From: Cognatundibacterium curvum
Lineage (GTDB): Bacteria; Pseudomonadota; Gammaproteobacteria; Burkholderiales; Burkholderiaceae_D
Direction: 5' to 3'
Assembly (NCBI RefSeq): GCF_014284235.1
Contig: NZ_JACOGD010000005.1
Location: forward strand, 248,001 to 312,000
DNA length: 64,000 nucleotides
Shown: positions 1-8,813 of the stretch, piece after piece
Layout of the letters: every line of letters starts with the position of its first letter
Numbering within the stretch: the first letter of the stretch is position 1
Position numbers and translations under genes: made by a program
The notes under the pieces: model-generated
Seen by the model: only the letters and a program-made list of their open reading frames with translations
The model's database searches: none
Told to the model about the DNA's origin: nothing

Positions 1-1
1 C

Positions 2-3000
2 AGTTATGCATCACTGATGCGGCAACTGACGCAACGCGATATGCAGGCCAGCTGGGCAAAGTGGCGCGCCAGTTTGCAGCAAGTCCAGCCCACGCTCTTG
101 TTTGAACATGTGAAGCCGCAGGCGCAGGTCGATGAGTGCCTGGTCCGGCTGCCTGCAGAGTTGACACAGCAATTGATGATGGAGCTCAGACAGCGTGGAC
201 TGACTCTGAATGTGCTGATGCAAGGTATCTGGGCTATGGTGTTGAGCAGTCTGGCCGGACGCGATGAAGTGGTGTTTGGCAGCCCGGTAGCAGGGCGCAG
301 CGCGTCCATCCACGGCATAGACGAACAGGTCGGTTTATTCCTGAATACCTTGCCAGTCAGGGTGACTTTACAAGCCCATCGTTCTCTGTGGGAGCAATTG
401 CCAGCCATGCAGCAACAGCATAGTGAGCTGATGGAGCATGATGGCCTGGGACTGGCGGAAATCCTGCGCATCGCCGCTGAAGCCGGAGCGGGCGGCAGTG
501 GTATTCCTCATACCGGAAACCGGAATTTGTTTGATACTTTGCTGGTAGTGGAAAACTACCCTGATCATGCTTATCTCGCACAAGAGCTGGATGGGTGTGA
601 GGGCAATAGTCTGACAGTCAGCGAGATTCACAATCGTGGCTACAGCCATTATCCGCTGGCGCTGCTGGTGATTCCCGGTGAGGAGTTACAACTGCTGGTA
701 GAAAACCGGGGCGCGTTAAAAGATAGCGCTGCCCTGGCGCAGCGTGTGCTTATGCTGCTGCGTAGCTTGTTGGCGCAGCCGGATTTGCCGCTATCGCGCT
801 TTAGCTTACAAACGGCACAGGAAATCGCCTGGCTACAACAGATCAATGCCACACAACATGCGCTGGCACCGGCGACGCTGCGCAGTGCGCTGGCGGCGCA
901 AGCCTTGCGTTCGCCGCAGGCGATTGCGCTGGTTGATGCGCAGCATCAGTTGTCCTATGCAGAAACGCGGTATCAGGTCATGAACCTGGCCTGGGACATA
1001 TTGCGCACCGGTGTGCAACCCGGTGATATTGTCGCTATCGCTTTGCCGCGCTCGGTACAACTGAGCATCGCTATCATGGCGGTGATTGAAGCCGGAGCCG
1101 CTTACCTGCCACTGGATACCGGCTATCCAGATGAGCGTCTGGCCTATATGCTCGACAACGCATCGGCCCGGCTGCTGATCACAGACGGCGCATGCCATCC
1201 GCGTTTCGCGACGATGAAGTATGCAGCCCAGATACTGGTGTTTGATCAGCTCGCGGCCATCACGGAGCCATCTGCACTTCCAGCCATCGAACTGGCGCTG
1301 ACACCCGCGCATCCGGCTTACCTCATTTATACCTCAGGCACCACGGGAAAACCCAAAGGCGTACTGGTATCGCACCACGCCATCATCAACCGGCTGGAGT
1401 GGATGCAGCACGCTTATCAGCTCAGTACAGACGATGTAGTGTTGCAAAAGACACCCTGCAGTTTTGACGTGTCAGTCTGGGAGTTTTTCTGGCCGCTGAT
1501 GGTCGGTGCGCGCTTAGTGATGGCGGCGCCGGATGCGCATCGTGACCCGGCCATGCTGCTGCGTAGCATAGAACAGCATGGCGTCACTTGTATGCATTTT
1601 GTACCCTCTATGCTGGCCATGTTTGTGCGTGCCGTTCAGGAAATGCGTGGCCTGGATCAGCAGCAAAAAGCAATATGCAGTAGTTTGCGGCTAGTGTTCT
1701 GCAGCGGCGAAGCGCTCAGCAAGAGCCTGGCGCAGGAATTTGCGGGCTGCTTCAAGGCAGGCTTACATAATTTGTATGGCCCGACCGAAGCCGCAGTGGA
1801 TGTGACTTACCGGCCTGCCTGTGGTGATCTGGGTGAGGGTGGGGCAGGCGTGCCTATCGGACGGCCAGTCTGGAATACGCAATTACGCGTGCTGGATCAG
1901 TATCTGCGTCCGGTGCCGCCTGGCAGTCAGGGCGAACTGTATTTATGTGGCGCTCAGCTGGCCATGGGCTACCTGGGGCGGGCCGATCTGAGCGCCAGCC
2001 GCTTCGTAGCCGACCCCTACGCCGACCAGCTTGATGGCGGGCAGCGTATGTATCGTACAGGTGACGTGGTGCGCTGGCTGGACAGCGGTGAAATTGAATA
2101 CCTGGGACGTGCTGATGATCAGATTAAGATCCGTGGACTACGCATAGAACTGGGTGAAATTGAATCCCTGTTACTGACCTTGCCAGATGTGAATGCAGCG
2201 GTGGTACATGCCATGACGCTCAACAATACGTCAGCCGCCACGGGCAATGAAGATCAGCGCCAACTGGTCGCTTATCTGGTGATGGCACAAGGTGCTGAAC
2301 TGGACAGTCTGCGCATACAGACCTATTTGCAGCAACATTTGCCGCTTCATATGGTACCGGTGGCTTTTGTCGCACTGCCCCAGCTTCCCTTAAGTGCGAA
2401 TGGCAAATTAGACCGTAAAGCCTTAGCCCAGCCAGCGTTGGTACGTGCTGCTTTATCTGAAGATCAGGAACGCCAGGGCAGCTTACCGGCACCTGGTCTG
2501 GAGATGCGTCTGGCGCAGATTTTTGCCAGGGTGTTGAATCTGGATCAGGTCTACGTCGATGAAAATTTCTTCCATATCGGTGGCCATTCGCTACTCGCGA
2601 TGCGTCTGGCGTCAGAGATACGCCGGGACTTACAGCGTCCGGTAACAGTAGGCCAGATCATGGCAGCACCGACCGTGGCAAAGCTGGCCGCCCAATTGAA
2701 TCAGGATGTGATGCTGAATGATTTCGGTAATCAGGGTTTCGATCATCTGCTGTATCTGCGCGAAGCACAGGGTACGCCTTTGTTTTGCTTCTATCCGGGC
2801 TCAGGTTTTGCGTGGCAATACAGTGTCTTGTCACGTTATCTGAACAGTGGACAAGCCATCATCGGTTTGCAATCACCGCGCCCCGGTGGCTTGATTGCCA
2901 GCAGCCCTACGATGCAAGTGCTGATCGATGCACAGCTCGACATCATACGTAAGGTGCAGGCGCAGGGGCCTTATTTCCTGCTCGGCTATTCTCTGGGTGG

Positions 3001-3565
3001 CACCGTGGCGTATGGGGTGGCGGCCAGATTACGCGCGCTGGGTGAAACCGTCAGCTTCCTTGGATTGCTGGATACCTATCCGGCCGAAGTCCACGACTGG
3101 TCCGATCCTCAGGGTGCTGAAGCGGCAATCGGGGCAGAACGTGAGCAGACGGCATTGCTGAACGAGGCTTATGCCGGTCAGACAGCGGTAGCAGAGGCAG
3201 CAGAGGATGCCTTGTTACGGCAGGAAAAAGAAGCCATGCTGAGCCAGATTTTCGCTAATTACAAGGATGCGGTGAGACTGTTGTCCGGCACGCAGACGCC
3301 GGTCTACGACGGTGCCGTCACCCTGTTTGTGGCTGAACAATCGCTACCCGCCTACATCCAGCCGGAAAGCAGCTGGCAACCTTATGTGCAGCAGTTACAG
3401 CTTCATCGTCTGCCTGACTGTTCACATGAAAATATCCTGTCACCTGCCTCACTGGAAACGCTGGGGCCGCTGCTGGATCAATTGCTGACAGCGGCTATAC
3501 GCCATCCTGCCCAAGCTGTGCCTGGTGTTGAATCCGGTCCGGCAAAAGCAATGCATTCAATGTGA
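2..3565 (+). CDS. entF: EntF-like serine-activating NRPS (C-A-T-TE), 5' truncated by window edge
   Basis: Non-ribosomal peptide synthetase of the enterobactin EntF type. The reading frame is open to the left edge, so the N-terminal half of the condensation domain, including its HHxxxDG motif, lies outside. Counting from the Met at 17: rest of the C domain to about residue 265; adenylation domain about 285-760 with LIYTSGTTGKPKG (about 436), FDVSVWEFFWP, NLYGPTEAAVD and RTGD; carrier domain with phosphopantetheine Ser in GGHSLL (about 856); thioesterase with GYSLGG (about 990) and a late His in DCSHEN. The specificity residues I can place (D-V-W, H of HFVPSML, F and S of VFCSGEA, L and V of NLYGPTEAAVDV) match the EntF serine code. 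EntF makes and cyclises the triserine ester of catecholate siderophores in the cytoplasm. The EntS-like gene downstream supports this. The companion entABCDE-type genes would have to lie to the left. Confidence 0.9.
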   Translation, partial: SYASLMRQLTQRDMQASWAKWRASLQQVQPTLLFEHVKPQAQVDECLVRLPAELTQQLMMELRQRGLTLNVLMQGIWAMVLSSLAGRDEVVFGSPVAGRSASIHGIDEQVGLFLNTLPVRVTLQAHRSLWEQLPAMQQQHSELMEHDGLGLAEILRIAAEAGAGGSGIPHTGNRNLFDTLLVVENYPDHAYLAQELDGCEGNSLTVSEIHNRGYSHYPLALLVIPGEELQLLVENRGALKDSAALAQRVLMLLRSLLAQPDLPLSRFSLQTAQEIAWLQQINATQHALAPATLRSALAAQALRSPQAIALVDAQHQLSYAETRYQVMNLAWDILRTGVQPGDIVAIALPRSVQLSIAIMAVIEAGAAYLPLDTGYPDERLAYMLDNASARLLITDGACHPRFATMKYAAQILVFDQLAAITEPSALPAIELALTPAHPAYLIYTSGTTGKPKGVLVSHHAIINRLEWMQHAYQLSTDDVVLQKTPCSFDVSVWEFFWPLMVGARLVMAAPDAHRDPAMLLRSIEQHGVTCMHFVPSMLAMFVRAVQEMRGLDQQQKAICSSLRLVFCSGEALSKSLAQEFAGCFKAGLHNLYGPTEAAVDVTYRPACGDLGEGGAGVPIGRPVWNTQLRVLDQYLRPVPPGSQGELYLCGAQLAMGYLGRADLSASRFVADPYADQLDGGQRMYRTGDVVRWLDSGEIEYLGRADDQIKIRGLRIELGEIESLLLTLPDVNAAVVHAMTLNNTSAATGNEDQRQLVAYLVMAQGAELDSLRIQTYLQQHLPLHMVPVAFVALPQLPLSANGKLDRKALAQPALVRAALSEDQERQGSLPAPGLEMRLAQIFARVLNLDQVYVDENFFHIGGHSLLAMRLASEIRRDLQRPVTVGQIMAAPTVAKLAAQLNQDVMLNDFGNQGFDHLLYLREAQGTPLFCFYPGSGFAWQYSVLSRYLNSGQAIIGLQSPRPGGLIASSPTMQVLIDAQLDIIRKVQAQGPYFLLGYSLGGTVAYGVAARLRALGETVSFLGLLDTYPAEVHDWSDPQGAEAAIGAEREQTALLNEAYAGQTAVAEAAEDALLRQEKEAMLSQIFANYKDAVRLLSGTQTPVYDGAVTLFVAEQSLPAYIQPESSWQPYVQQLQLHRLPDCSHENILSPASLETLGPLLDQLLTAAIRHPAQAVPGVESGPAKAMHSM

Positions 3566-3574
3566 CAGCCATTT

Positions 3575-3626
3575 TCAGGACTGAAGCGAAACCGCAGCGC
3601 GGATTTTTTCTTCAGTCCTGATTTTT
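3575..3626 (+). terminator. Terminator-like hairpin between entF and entS
   Basis: A perfect 12-bp inverted repeat, TCAGGACTGAAG (3575-3586) and CTTCAGTCCTGA (3610-3621), is followed by TTTTT. The 23-nt loop holds a second small stem (CCGC/GCGG). It looks like an intrinsic terminator or attenuator that would lower entS expression relative to entF. Confidence 0.7.
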
Positions 3627-3646
3627 AACAATTCAGAAATACAGAC

Positions 3647-4891
3647 ATGAAGATGACTTCTCTTTTCCTCGATTTTGGTTTGCTCAAGCGCAATCCGGCT
3701 TTTTGCAGTGTGTTCATTGCACGCACGATTTCCCTGCTCGGTCTGGGCATGTTATCAGTGGCGATACCCATGCAGATTTATGCCTTGACGAACGATACTT
3801 TCCATGTGGCGCTGGCTATGGCGCTGGAAGGTACGGGCATGTTTGTTGGTCTGCTGCTGGGCGGAGTCTTGGCGGACCGGTATGAGCGCAAACAGCTGAT
3901 CCTGTTCGCACGTGCGGTGTGCGGGCTGGGCTTTCTGGGACTGGCGATTAATGCCTGGCTACCTGTACCTTCGCTATGGGCGATCTATCTGTTGTCGGTA
4001 TGGGATGGCTTTTTCGGTGCGCTTGGTGTCACCGCACTGATGGCCTGTATGCCGTTTATCGTGGGTCGCGAAAACATACTGCAGGCGCGCGCCATCAGTA
4101 TGGTGACGGTCAGGCTGGCTACTGTGATTTCACCCGCTTTGGGCGGTATCATCATCGCTGCCAGCGATGTAGGCTGGAATTATCTGATCGCCGCGCTGGG
4201 GACCGCTTGCACCTTGCTGCCTTTGTTACGCTTGCCCGTAATGCAGCCGCAGTGTGATGATAGCCAACATCCTCTGCAGGCACTGGCCGACGGTTTCCGC
4301 TTCATGATCAGCAATACTGTGGTCGCCAGCGCCACCTTGATCGGCACTCTGGTGACGTTGACCACTGCAATCCGGGTACTGTTCCCGGCGTTGGCAGAAT
4401 CGGCTTTCAATGGTGCAGCGTTTGAAGTCGGCCTGATGTACTCGGCAGTGCCGCTGGGTGCGACACTAGGCGCTGTCATCAGTGGCTGGGCACATCAGCT
4501 CAAGCGTCCGGGGCTGGTCATGATGCTGGTCAGTCTGGCGGCTTTTCTGGTGATGATTTTACTGGGTGTGAACCGTAGTTTTATTGCTGCTTTGCTGTTG
4601 CTGGCCTTGTTCGGTTATCTGGTTTCCATCGCCTCCTTGCTGCAATATGCTTTAGTACAGAACTACACTCCGGATCAGTATCTGGGCCGCATCAATGGAT
4701 TGTGGTCGGCACAGGATGCAGCCGGGGATTCACTGGGTACAGTTGGTATCGGCGTGCTCGGAAAGTTTATGTCGTCCTTGGGCAGCGTTTTGGTATTCGG
4801 TAGCGCCGCGATGGGACTGGGGCTGTGTATGTTGGGTATTTTTAAAACCCTGCGTCAGGCCGCCATGGTGGCGGAATCGGCTGAGTCTTAG
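3647..4891 (+). CDS. entS: EntS-like MFS exporter of a catecholate siderophore
   Basis: A 414-residue inner-membrane protein with about twelve hydrophobic segments and the major facilitator motif A variant GGVLADRYERK in the second-third helix loop. Similarity to E. coli EntS runs along the whole length: ARTISLLGLGMLSVAIPMQI near the N-terminus, the WDGFF...LGVTAL segment, and LGRINGLWSAQDAAGD near the C-terminus. EntS exports enterobactin to the periplasm by proton antiport. Its position 81 bp after an EntF-like synthetase agrees with that role. The substrate here is inferred to be a triserine-scaffold catecholate. Confidence 0.88.
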   Translation: MKMTSLFLDFGLLKRNPAFCSVFIARTISLLGLGMLSVAIPMQIYALTNDTFHVALAMALEGTGMFVGLLLGGVLADRYERKQLILFARAVCGLGFLGLAINAWLPVPSLWAIYLLSVWDGFFGALGVTALMACMPFIVGRENILQARAISMVTVRLATVISPALGGIIIAASDVGWNYLIAALGTACTLLPLLRLPVMQPQCDDSQHPLQALADGFRFMISNTVVASATLIGTLVTLTTAIRVLFPALAESAFNGAAFEVGLMYSAVPLGATLGAVISGWAHQLKRPGLVMMLVSLAAFLVMILLGVNRSFIAALLLLALFGYLVSIASLLQYALVQNYTPDQYLGRINGLWSAQDAAGDSLGTVGIGVLGKFMSSLGSVLVFGSAAMGLGLCMLGIFKTLRQAAMVAESAES

Positions 4892-4892
4892 C

Positions 4893-4912
4893 AGCCGCTG
4901 AATGCGGTTTTT
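4893..4912 (+). terminator. Weak terminator after entS
   Basis: AGCCGC and GCGGTT form a short stem (with one G-T pair) around the loop TGAAT, followed by a short T run. It begins two bases after the entS stop codon. Confidence 0.45.
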
Positions 4913-5004
4913 ATACTGGTTTGGACTGCTGGTCAGCGCAGAAATCCAAGGGTTTCTGTGCTGAGCTTCATTAGCTGGAAAACAGCATCTTCTTCCATGG
5001 AAAA

Positions 5005-5032
5005 TTTGCTGTGACGCAATAAATGGTATAAT
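5005..5032 (+). promoter_or_regulatory. Likely sigma-70 promoter with extended -10 for the PhnD-like gene
   Basis: TTTGCT (5005-5010), 16 bp, then TATAAT (5027-5032) preceded by TG-N, an extended -10 element. Transcription would start near 5039 and leave an untranslated leader of about 175 nt before the ATG at 5216. This lies in the 324-bp gap after entS; apart from a small CAGCGC/GCGCTG stem (5118/5142) I see nothing else in that gap. Confidence 0.5.
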
Positions 5033-5215
5033 TCTGCGTAAAAATTCATCACCGCAGGCGGAAAGTTGTCATATCAACCCCCTGTCTCAGAATCACCGTC
5101 GATCTCATTTGTAAGGGCAGCGCCATGGTTATGTCAGGGCTGCGCTGTTGTCGCTTCTTGTATTGACGATAAAGCAAACTACACTTCTCTTCATTCATTT
5201 CTCAGTGAGTCTACT

Positions 5216-6199
5216 ATGTCTATCAAAAAATTTGGCCTGGCCCTGATGCTCAGCCAGACGCTTTTATCTGTTGCGGTGGCGGCAGAAAAATTAACTGTGG
5301 GTCTGATTGCACCGACCAATCCTGAAGATACCCGCAAACGCTGGCAGCCTTTGCTGGACGATCTGGCTAAGAGCACAGGCATGGAAGTGCAGGCGCTGGT
5401 ATCGGCAAATTACAAAGATATACTGGACGGTTTTAAAAACAATACAGTGCAGGTGGCCTGGCTCAGCAGCAAAGTGGCGCTCGAAGCGGTAGAAGGTGGT
5501 AAAGCCAGTGTATTTGCACAAATGATTAAATCGGATGGTTCGCGTGGTTATACCTCGGTGCTGATCGTTCCAGCTGCCAGCCCACTCCGCAACTTTGATC
5601 AGATTACTGCTAAGCCGGGTACTTACCGCTTCGCCGATGGTGATCCGAATTCAACTTCCGGTTATCTGGTGCCTGCGTATTATTTGTTCTCGAAAAATAA
5701 AGTTGAACCGGCCAAAGTCTTCAAACAAGTCATCGTTGGTAATCATCAGGCGAATCTGGCTGCGATTTTGCGCGGGGAAGTGGACGTGGCGACGTTTAAT
5801 TCGGAAGAAATGGACAGACTGAAGAAAGAAGCACCGGATCAGTTGAAGAAGATACGCGCAATCTGGACCTCGCCTTTGGTACCGAATGATCCGATTTTAT
5901 ATAGAAAAGACATGTCGGCCGGTACAAAAAACCGTATTGAAGATTTCTTCATCAATTACGGCAAGGGTAAAAATCCTGCTCAGCGCGAGACGCTGAAAAA
6001 TATTCTGAATTTGTCTGGCTTTCAGCGTTCGAATGACGCGCAGCTGAAACCGATTGCAGATCTGGCGCTGTTTAGTATTTTGCGTACCAATATGAACGAT
6101 ACGACGCTCACCAATGAGCAAAAACAAAAGAAATTTGACGAAGTCAGTGCACGTTTCGGTAAGCTCAGCTTTATTCTTGAATCTGCCCGCCTGAACTGA
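5216..6199 (+). CDS. PhnD-like periplasmic phosphonate/phosphate-type substrate-binding protein (orphan)
   Basis: A 327-residue exported protein. I chose the ATG at 5216 because it gives a clean signal peptide (MSIKKFGLAL... ending AVAAEK); the frame stays open 50 codons upstream, but that stretch is not signal-like. The mature protein has the PhnD/PtxB-type layout: KLTVGLIAPTNPED start, an RWQPLLDDL segment, YKDILDGFKN, QVAWLSSKVALEAVEGG, and FADGDPNSTSGYLVP, the ligand-loop motif of this family. PhnD proteins deliver phosphonates to the PhnCE ABC transporter. No ATPase or permease is adjacent, so it may serve a distant transporter or act as a sensor protein. The ligand is unknown. Confidence 0.82.
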   Translation: MSIKKFGLALMLSQTLLSVAVAAEKLTVGLIAPTNPEDTRKRWQPLLDDLAKSTGMEVQALVSANYKDILDGFKNNTVQVAWLSSKVALEAVEGGKASVFAQMIKSDGSRGYTSVLIVPAASPLRNFDQITAKPGTYRFADGDPNSTSGYLVPAYYLFSKNKVEPAKVFKQVIVGNHQANLAAILRGEVDVATFNSEEMDRLKKEAPDQLKKIRAIWTSPLVPNDPILYRKDMSAGTKNRIEDFFINYGKGKNPAQRETLKNILNLSGFQRSNDAQLKPIADLALFSILRTNMNDTTLTNEQKQKKFDEVSARFGKLSFILESARLN

Positions 6200-6236
6200 G
6201 GGTATCCTGTTAGCTGCCTGTGCAAACGGGCGCCCC

Positions 6237-6268
6237 AGCCTGCCTGGCATCAAGGCAGGCTTTTTTTT
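6237..6268 (+). terminator. Intrinsic terminator after the PhnD-like gene
   Basis: A perfect 9-bp stem, AGCCTGCCT (6237-6245) and AGGCAGGCT (6253-6261), with a 7-nt loop runs into eight T residues. Confidence 0.85.
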
Positions 6269-6477
6269 GGAGTAAAAATTCTTTGATCCTGTTGAAAATA
6301 TCTATTTATATTAAAAATATGATATTTTTCCGATGAAAAAATCGACATTTTTTGAATTTTTTTTGGTTTTTGTAACTTTCTTTGTCAACCTGTACGCCGG
6401 ATCCCACGTTTCTGTAGATAAATATCGTCTTTGCCCATACTGGATTAGCGCGAAGACGCCACTCAAGGAGTCTGAAA

Positions 6478-6822
6478 ATGATCTACGAAATTCTGGTTCG
6501 TGCTGCTGAAAGCAAAAAGATGACATCTGATCATCTGATTTGGATAGAAAGTGATTTGCCATCCCGCTCCTTTGAAAAATGGTTGCGTGATCGTGCCTTG
6601 CTGGATACCAGTGCTCAATCGCCGGTGGTACGCTGGAGTATCGTACAGACGCAGCGTCCAGCCCATTTCAAGCTGGCTACTCAGGCCAAAGCACTGAAAA
6701 CCCGTATTTCGGAATTGATGAGCGGTATGCCGGAAGTGTTGGCTGTACCCGACGCATCGAAAGCATTGAGTGCCTTCCGTTTGAAAGCAAAAACACCGGA
6801 ACTGGCTGGCGCTTATCTCTGA
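6478..6822 (+). CDS. Small protein of unknown function (114 aa)
   Basis: I do not recognise this family. It has a strong AAGGAG ribosome binding site (6465-6470) seven bases before the ATG and its own terminator downstream, so it looks like a real monocistronic gene. The product is a soluble, basic protein with no signal peptide or membrane segment. It starts MIYEILVRAAES and has a W-rich middle (LIWIES, EKWLRDRALL, VRWSIVQ), which could be a small alpha/beta fold. The very AT-rich stretch at 6270-6400 upstream, with an AAAAATATGATATTTTT near-palindrome, probably holds its promoter. Confidence 0.65.
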   Translation: MIYEILVRAAESKKMTSDHLIWIESDLPSRSFEKWLRDRALLDTSAQSPVVRWSIVQTQRPAHFKLATQAKALKTRISELMSGMPEVLAVPDASKALSAFRLKAKTPELAGAYL

Positions 6823-6845
6823 GTCACTGTAGTCGGTCTGAAAGC

Positions 6846-6872
6846 AAAAAAGGAGCCTTGGGCTCCTTTTTG
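6846..6872. terminator. Bidirectional terminator between convergent genes
   Basis: AAAAAGGAGCC and GGCTCCTTTTT (6847-6857 and 6861-6871) form a tight hairpin with A and T tracts on both flanks. It lies between the 114-aa protein gene and the convergent chemoreceptor gene, so it can serve both strands. Confidence 0.85.
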
Positions 6873-6897
6873 TTGTTTAAATGCCTGCTATGGCAGA

Positions 6898-8592
6898 TTA
6901 AAACTCTTCCCAATCCTGTTCATCACTTTTCCGGGGCGCAGGGCGGCTTAACTGCGCTGGACGGATCAGTGGGCTTTTCACATTAGGGCTGGTACGCGCT
7001 GGTGCTGTACGTGGTGCGGGTGTATTACTTGCCGGATTTTGGTTGGTGACGCGGAACTGCTCGACCACGTGCGACAGTTTTTCTGACTGATCACGCATGC
7101 TCTCTGCGGCAGCAGCAGCTTGTTCGACCAGTGCTGCGTTTTGTTGCGTCATTTCATCCATTTGGTTGATGGCAAGATTAACTTGCTCGATGCCGGAACT
7201 TTGCTCCTGACTGGCAGAGCTGATCTCGGCCATAATATCGGCCACATGCTGCACGCTATTCACAATATCTGCCATGGTTTTACCAGCAGTGTCTACTAAC
7301 TTACTGCCGTGTTCGACCTTGCCCACGGAGTCATCAATCAGTGCTTTGATTTCTTTCGCAGCAGAAGCACTGCGTTGTGCCAGGTTACGCACTTCGGATG
7401 CCACTACCGCAAAACCACGGCCCTGTTCACCGGCACGAGCCGCTTCAACAGCCGCATTTAGCGCCAGAATATTGGTCTGGAATGCGATACCGTCGATGAC
7501 CGCAATGATATCGACGATCTTGTTTGAGCTTTCTTTGATCGAGCCCATAGTTTCAACGACTTGCCCGACCACTTCACCACCCTTAACTGCAACACCGCTG
7601 GCGGAAACCACCAGTTGATTTGCCTGGCGCGCATTGTCAGCATTTTGTTTGACGGTCGAAGTCAGCTCTTCCATCGAGGATGCGGTTTCTTCCAGCGAGC
7701 TGGCCTGATTTTCTGTGCGCGACGATAAGTCAGCATTGCCAGAGGCGATTTCCGAGGCGGCCACGTTGATCGCCTGAGTGCCTTCCCTGACGTCGGCAAT
7801 CACGTGGCTTAGGCCGGCACTGATGCCATTGATGGCATTCATCAACATACCGATTTCATCGCTGCGTGTCACTTCTATATGATCGCGCAGATCGCCCTGT
7901 GCCATTTTTTGTGCAACTTCTGTTGCTTCATGCAGAGGCCGGGTAATGGAATTCGTCATCAGCCAGGCGCAGATGATCGCAAACAGAGAGGATAACAATA
8001 TCAACACAATCAGTAAGATGCGGCTGTTTTCATAGCTTTTTTGAATGTCTGCTGCGGTTTCATCAATTTGCAGGCGCTGCTCTTTCAGGATTTCTTCGAC
8101 TTTTTTAACGTAGGCGGTGGAAGTCGGTACGAATTTCTGATCGAGCAAAGCATTCGCTTCGTCAGCCTGGCCTTCTTTTTTGAGTGCTACGATCTTATTG
8201 CGCGCTGCCAGATAGGCTTCGCGTAATTCGCTGACTTCTTTCAGCAGTTTTTGCTCTTTATCGGTCTCCATTCTGAGCGAAATTTCTTTGAGCAACTCTG
8301 CTGAAGTTCTCGACGATTCAGCCTGGTCTGCTTCAAAAAAGCTTGCCAGCGATGGGTCACTGCTCTTTGCGATTGCTGCCGTTCTGCGTATCCCGGTGTG
8401 AATATTGCGGTACCAGTCGCTCATCAGACGTTCCGTTGCGAGAGGCTCTTGCAGCAGTTTGCGGGTCGCAGATGCAACGGAATTAAGTTGCGTCAGGCCA
8501 ACCAGGGTAGAGCAAATCGATAACAACAGGATCAGGGCAAAGCCCAGACCAAGTCGTTTACCAACGGAAAGTTGTTTCATGAGGTTATTCAT
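6898..8592 (-). CDS. Methyl-accepting chemotaxis protein (Tsr/Tar type)
   Basis: A transmembrane chemoreceptor of 564 residues from the chosen ATG (8592). A second ATG four codons later (8580) is equally possible, and a GTG at 8664 also keeps the frame. Layout: TM1 about 13-33, four-helix periplasmic ligand domain about 34-190, TM2 about 191-212, HAMP domain, then the cytoplasmic methylation helices and kinase-control tip ([20 protein letters not shown]). A proline-rich linker leads to the last five residues DWEEF, which fit the xWxxF tether that recruits CheR/CheB in high-abundance receptors. The ligand cannot be read from sequence. It is transcribed toward the small unknown gene. Confidence 0.93.
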   Translation of the reverse strand: MNNLMKQLSVGKRLGLGFALILLLSICSTLVGLTQLNSVASATRKLLQEPLATERLMSDWYRNIHTGIRRTAAIAKSSDPSLASFFEADQAESSRTSAELLKEISLRMETDKEQKLLKEVSELREAYLAARNKIVALKKEGQADEANALLDQKFVPTSTAYVKKVEEILKEQRLQIDETAADIQKSYENSRILLIVLILLSSLFAIICAWLMTNSITRPLHEATEVAQKMAQGDLRDHIEVTRSDEIGMLMNAINGISAGLSHVIADVREGTQAINVAASEIASGNADLSSRTENQASSLEETASSMEELTSTVKQNADNARQANQLVVSASGVAVKGGEVVGQVVETMGSIKESSNKIVDIIAVIDGIAFQTNILALNAAVEAARAGEQGRGFAVVASEVRNLAQRSASAAKEIKALIDDSVGKVEHGSKLVDTAGKTMADIVNSVQHVADIMAEISSASQEQSSGIEQVNLAINQMDEMTQQNAALVEQAAAAAESMRDQSEKLSHVVEQFRVTNQNPASNTPAPRTAPARTSPNVKSPLIRPAQLSRPAPRKSDEQDWEEF

Positions 8593-8813
8593 AATCAAAT
8601 TAGGACACGCGAAATTTTGGGGGGAAGGAACTTTCAACGCTGCACAAATTTGAAAAATTCCCACAGTGCAACATTATAAGTGCTACATAAGTGTGCATAG
8701 ATGAAAGCTATTCACTTATTTAGTGCAGGTATAACTCAACTAGCATAACCGAGTATCGACGCAGTGATGTTGATTTACTTTACACTGCAATTATTTCTTT
8801 ATTCAGATTTCTT

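Noticed and set aside
5066..5215. 50-codon N-terminal extension of the PhnD-like protein
   Set aside because: It would bury the signal peptide, and it overlaps the leader downstream of a good extended -10 promoter.
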